From JABDMH01 sp965223105 (GTDB lineage: Bacteria; Bacteroidota; Bacteroidia; Chitinophagales; Saprospiraceae): DNA of 64,000 bases. Below are positions 62,592 to 64,000 of the stretch, piece by piece. Position 1 is the stretch's first letter; every line of letters begins with the position of its first letter. The notes below the pieces were generated by a model. That model did not search any database. It had not been told where the DNA came from and saw only the letters and a program-made list of their open reading frames with translations. The translations under genes and the position numbers were made by a program. The stretch is from assembly GCA_965223105.1 (NCBI GenBank), contig OZ244987.1:6510001-6574000 (forward strand), read 5' to 3'.

Positions 62592-63767
62592 ATGGGTTCT
62601 TTAATGGAGCATACCCTGTTTGATGGCTTGTCTGCGGATCAGTTGGAGCGCATTCTAAGCAGTTCATCTCACCTGGAAATCAACCCAGGTGACACGCTGA
62701 TTGAGTTAGGCACCGACAATTCCACTCTATACGTGCTGTACGAAGGTGAAGTGAATATCATACTTGAACACGATGGGTCTAATCTCACTTTGCCGGTTCG
62801 GTCAGGTGAATGTATCGGAGAAATGTCCCTTATGCTGGACCGGCCCACTTCCGCAAGCGTCGTCGCCAAAAAGCCCAGTAAGGTATTGCTGATCCCCGAA
62901 GATCTCTTCTGGAACGAGATTGTAAACAGTAAACAAGGGGTAAAAAACCTAATGCGTATTATGACCGAGCGCCTGAGCAGAAGCAACCAAGCCCTCACCA
63001 AACGAATGAAGGAAGAGTTGCATTTTCTGAATTTGGAGAAAGAGCTTGACGCTGCCGGGAAAATCCAGTCCAGCATGGTCCCGGATGTCCATGTAGTTTT
63101 GGACCGTTATCCTCAACTTGATGTGCATGCATTTCTCAAGCAGACCAGGCAGGTGGGAGGTGATTTTTACGACGTGCTTCCGCTAGATGATGACCATATT
63201 TACTTTGCTATCGGTGATGCATCAGGGAAAGGTATGACAGCAGCGCTATTTATGATTCGTTCGCTGACAGCTCTGAGAATGACTGTAATGAACAGACCTT
63301 TTGAAGACCTGTTACCTGAAGTCAACAGGATATTGATGCGCAACAATGAGGAGACGATGTTCATCACACTCTTTGCCGGTGTCTTGAATTTGCAATCAGG
63401 TCATCTTCGGTATGTGAACGCAGGCCATAATCCTACAATGGCCTCACAGAAAAAGGAATTTGAGCCACTGCCCATGCCCCATGGATCGGTGTTGGGTGTG
63501 GCTGCCAATCATAGCTTTGATTTAAGCGAAATGCAACTGCAACCTGGAGATAGGCTATTTCTTTATACCGACGGTGTAACCGAAGCCAGCCGGCGAAGTG
63601 GTGAGCTATTTGGCGAAACACGATTACTTGAAACCCTTGCCAGCACCAACAATTCGAACATGCGTGAATTGGTCACCCTCGTTGAAGCATCGATCTCCGA
63701 GTTTATAGCAGGTGCTCCACAATACGACGACATCACGATTTTAGCGCTTAAATATCTGGGGAGTTAA
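62592..63767 (+). CDS. SpoIIE-type protein phosphatase with N-terminal cyclic-nucleotide-binding-like domain
   Basis: Of 391 residues, the first 125 form a cNMP-binding fold (LYVLYEGEVNIIL, SGECIGEMSLMLDR). At residue 86 the phosphate-binding arginine of CAP-like domains is threonine (RPTSAS), so ligand binding is uncertain. A helical linker (about 120-160) leads to a PP2C/SpoIIE phosphatase domain with GGDFYD (189-194), GDASGKG (208-214), AGHNP, TDGVTEA and a terminal DD (379-380), all metal-binding positions intact. It would dephosphorylate an anti-sigma-factor antagonist or similar partner. No kinase or STAS gene is adjacent. Confidence 0.9.
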   Translation: MGSLMEHTLFDGLSADQLERILSSSSHLEINPGDTLIELGTDNSTLYVLYEGEVNIILEHDGSNLTLPVRSGECIGEMSLMLDRPTSASVVAKKPSKVLLIPEDLFWNEIVNSKQGVKNLMRIMTERLSRSNQALTKRMKEELHFLNLEKELDAAGKIQSSMVPDVHVVLDRYPQLDVHAFLKQTRQVGGDFYDVLPLDDDHIYFAIGDASGKGMTAALFMIRSLTALRMTVMNRPFEDLLPEVNRILMRNNEETMFITLFAGVLNLQSGHLRYVNAGHNPTMASQKKEFEPLPMPHGSVLGVAANHSFDLSEMQLQPGDRLFLYTDGVTEASRRSGELFGETRLLETLASTNNSNMRELVTLVEASISEFIAGAPQYDDITILALKYLGS

Positions 63768-63896
63768 GTGTAGCGCTTAGATGTTTTGTTTGCAGCAAAG
63801 CACTGGCATTTGTCGTGAAATCCGTAATGTCAATGTTTTATAAAAAAGGTCCTAACAACACAAATTCGACAGAATAGTAGTCGCTAAATGACATTT

Positions 63897-63930
63897 TTGA
63901 CATTCATTTTACGGCAAAAGTATACTTTTG
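63897..63930 (+). promoter_or_regulatory. Possible sigma-A promoter for a gene beyond the window
   Basis: TTG at 63897-63899 and TACTTTTG at 63923-63930 match the boxes, but the spacing of 23 bases is longer than the usual 19-21. The downstream start codon is outside the window. Confidence 0.4.
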
Positions 63931-64000
63931 ATTTTATATATTGTGATTAAAATTCAAGTATAATCCAATCGTTATCAAGTAGTTTTTAAGGATTGGGCGG

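Overview
The window looks like the chromosome of a marine-type Bacteroidota bacterium, probably in the order Cytophagales. The evidence is: several start regions carry the Bacteroidota sigma-A pattern TTG-N18/19-TAnnTTTG (upstream of 9697, 29719 and 49406); Shine-Dalgarno sequences are mostly absent; and the gene set is typical of the phylum (a TonB-dependent receptor with a carboxypeptidase-like N-domain, a PorG/DUF6089-type outer-membrane protein, many Sec or lipoprotein signals, a DUF6528 propeller, a DUF1569 protein). No rRNA, tRNA, CRISPR array or complete transposase gene was recognised.

Region 1 (about 0-16 kb) is a patchy accessory zone. It holds the end of a GH38 alpha-mannosidase, a truncated agmatine-deiminase-like gene, an AT-rich lipoprotein gene, and a roughly 1.5 kb minus-strand element that I read as a group II intron without its maturase. 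It also holds an AlkC/AlkD-type DNA repair gene, a second intron fragment, a membrane-glycosyltransferase/GT2/methyltransferase trio, a Nudix-methyltransferase pair, a methyltransferase plus a BASS-family symporter, several small stress or unknown genes, and a truncated S15 peptidase next to a third intron fragment. Three copies of a 40-60 bp dispersed repeat also lie here.

Region 2 (16.8-24.1 kb, minus strand) is a tight four-gene operon for exported proteins: a duplicated propeller-like protein, a secreted FAD-dependent oxidoreductase with a carbohydrate-binding-like front domain, a protein with a covalent-FMN attachment motif, and an all-helical toroid-like protein. It reads like an extracytoplasmic redox system acting on a glycan or glycoside, and it is my best candidate for an undescribed system.

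Region 3 (24-36 kb) is mostly secreted single genes: EreA/ChaN-like, a di-haem peroxidase, a cyclase-family hydrolase, a nucleoside hydrolase, a VOC protein, an S9 peptidase and a DUF6528 propeller, then an MscS channel. Region 4 (36-45 kb) has an M20 amidohydrolase, an unusual voltage-sensor-like/class III cyclase fusion, an FAH-hydrolase/SDR pair that fits L-fuconate breakdown, ThiL, TrmB and a beta-barrel. Region 5 (45-54.6 kb) has a TonB receptor overlapping a histidine kinase gene, RlmN with a well-marked promoter, the PorG-like protein, and a YjbQ-reductase pair.

Region 6 (54.6-60.3 kb, minus strand) is a complete TetR-controlled envelope-transport operon: regulator, LolA-like carrier, two FtsX-type permeases, ATPase and outer-membrane barrel. 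A near-perfect 20 bp palindrome sits 6 bp before the regulator start. The window ends with an SSS-family sodium symporter and a protein joining a cyclic-nucleotide-binding fold to a SpoIIE phosphatase, which may be linked to the cyclase of region 4, although a key ligand-binding arginine is missing.
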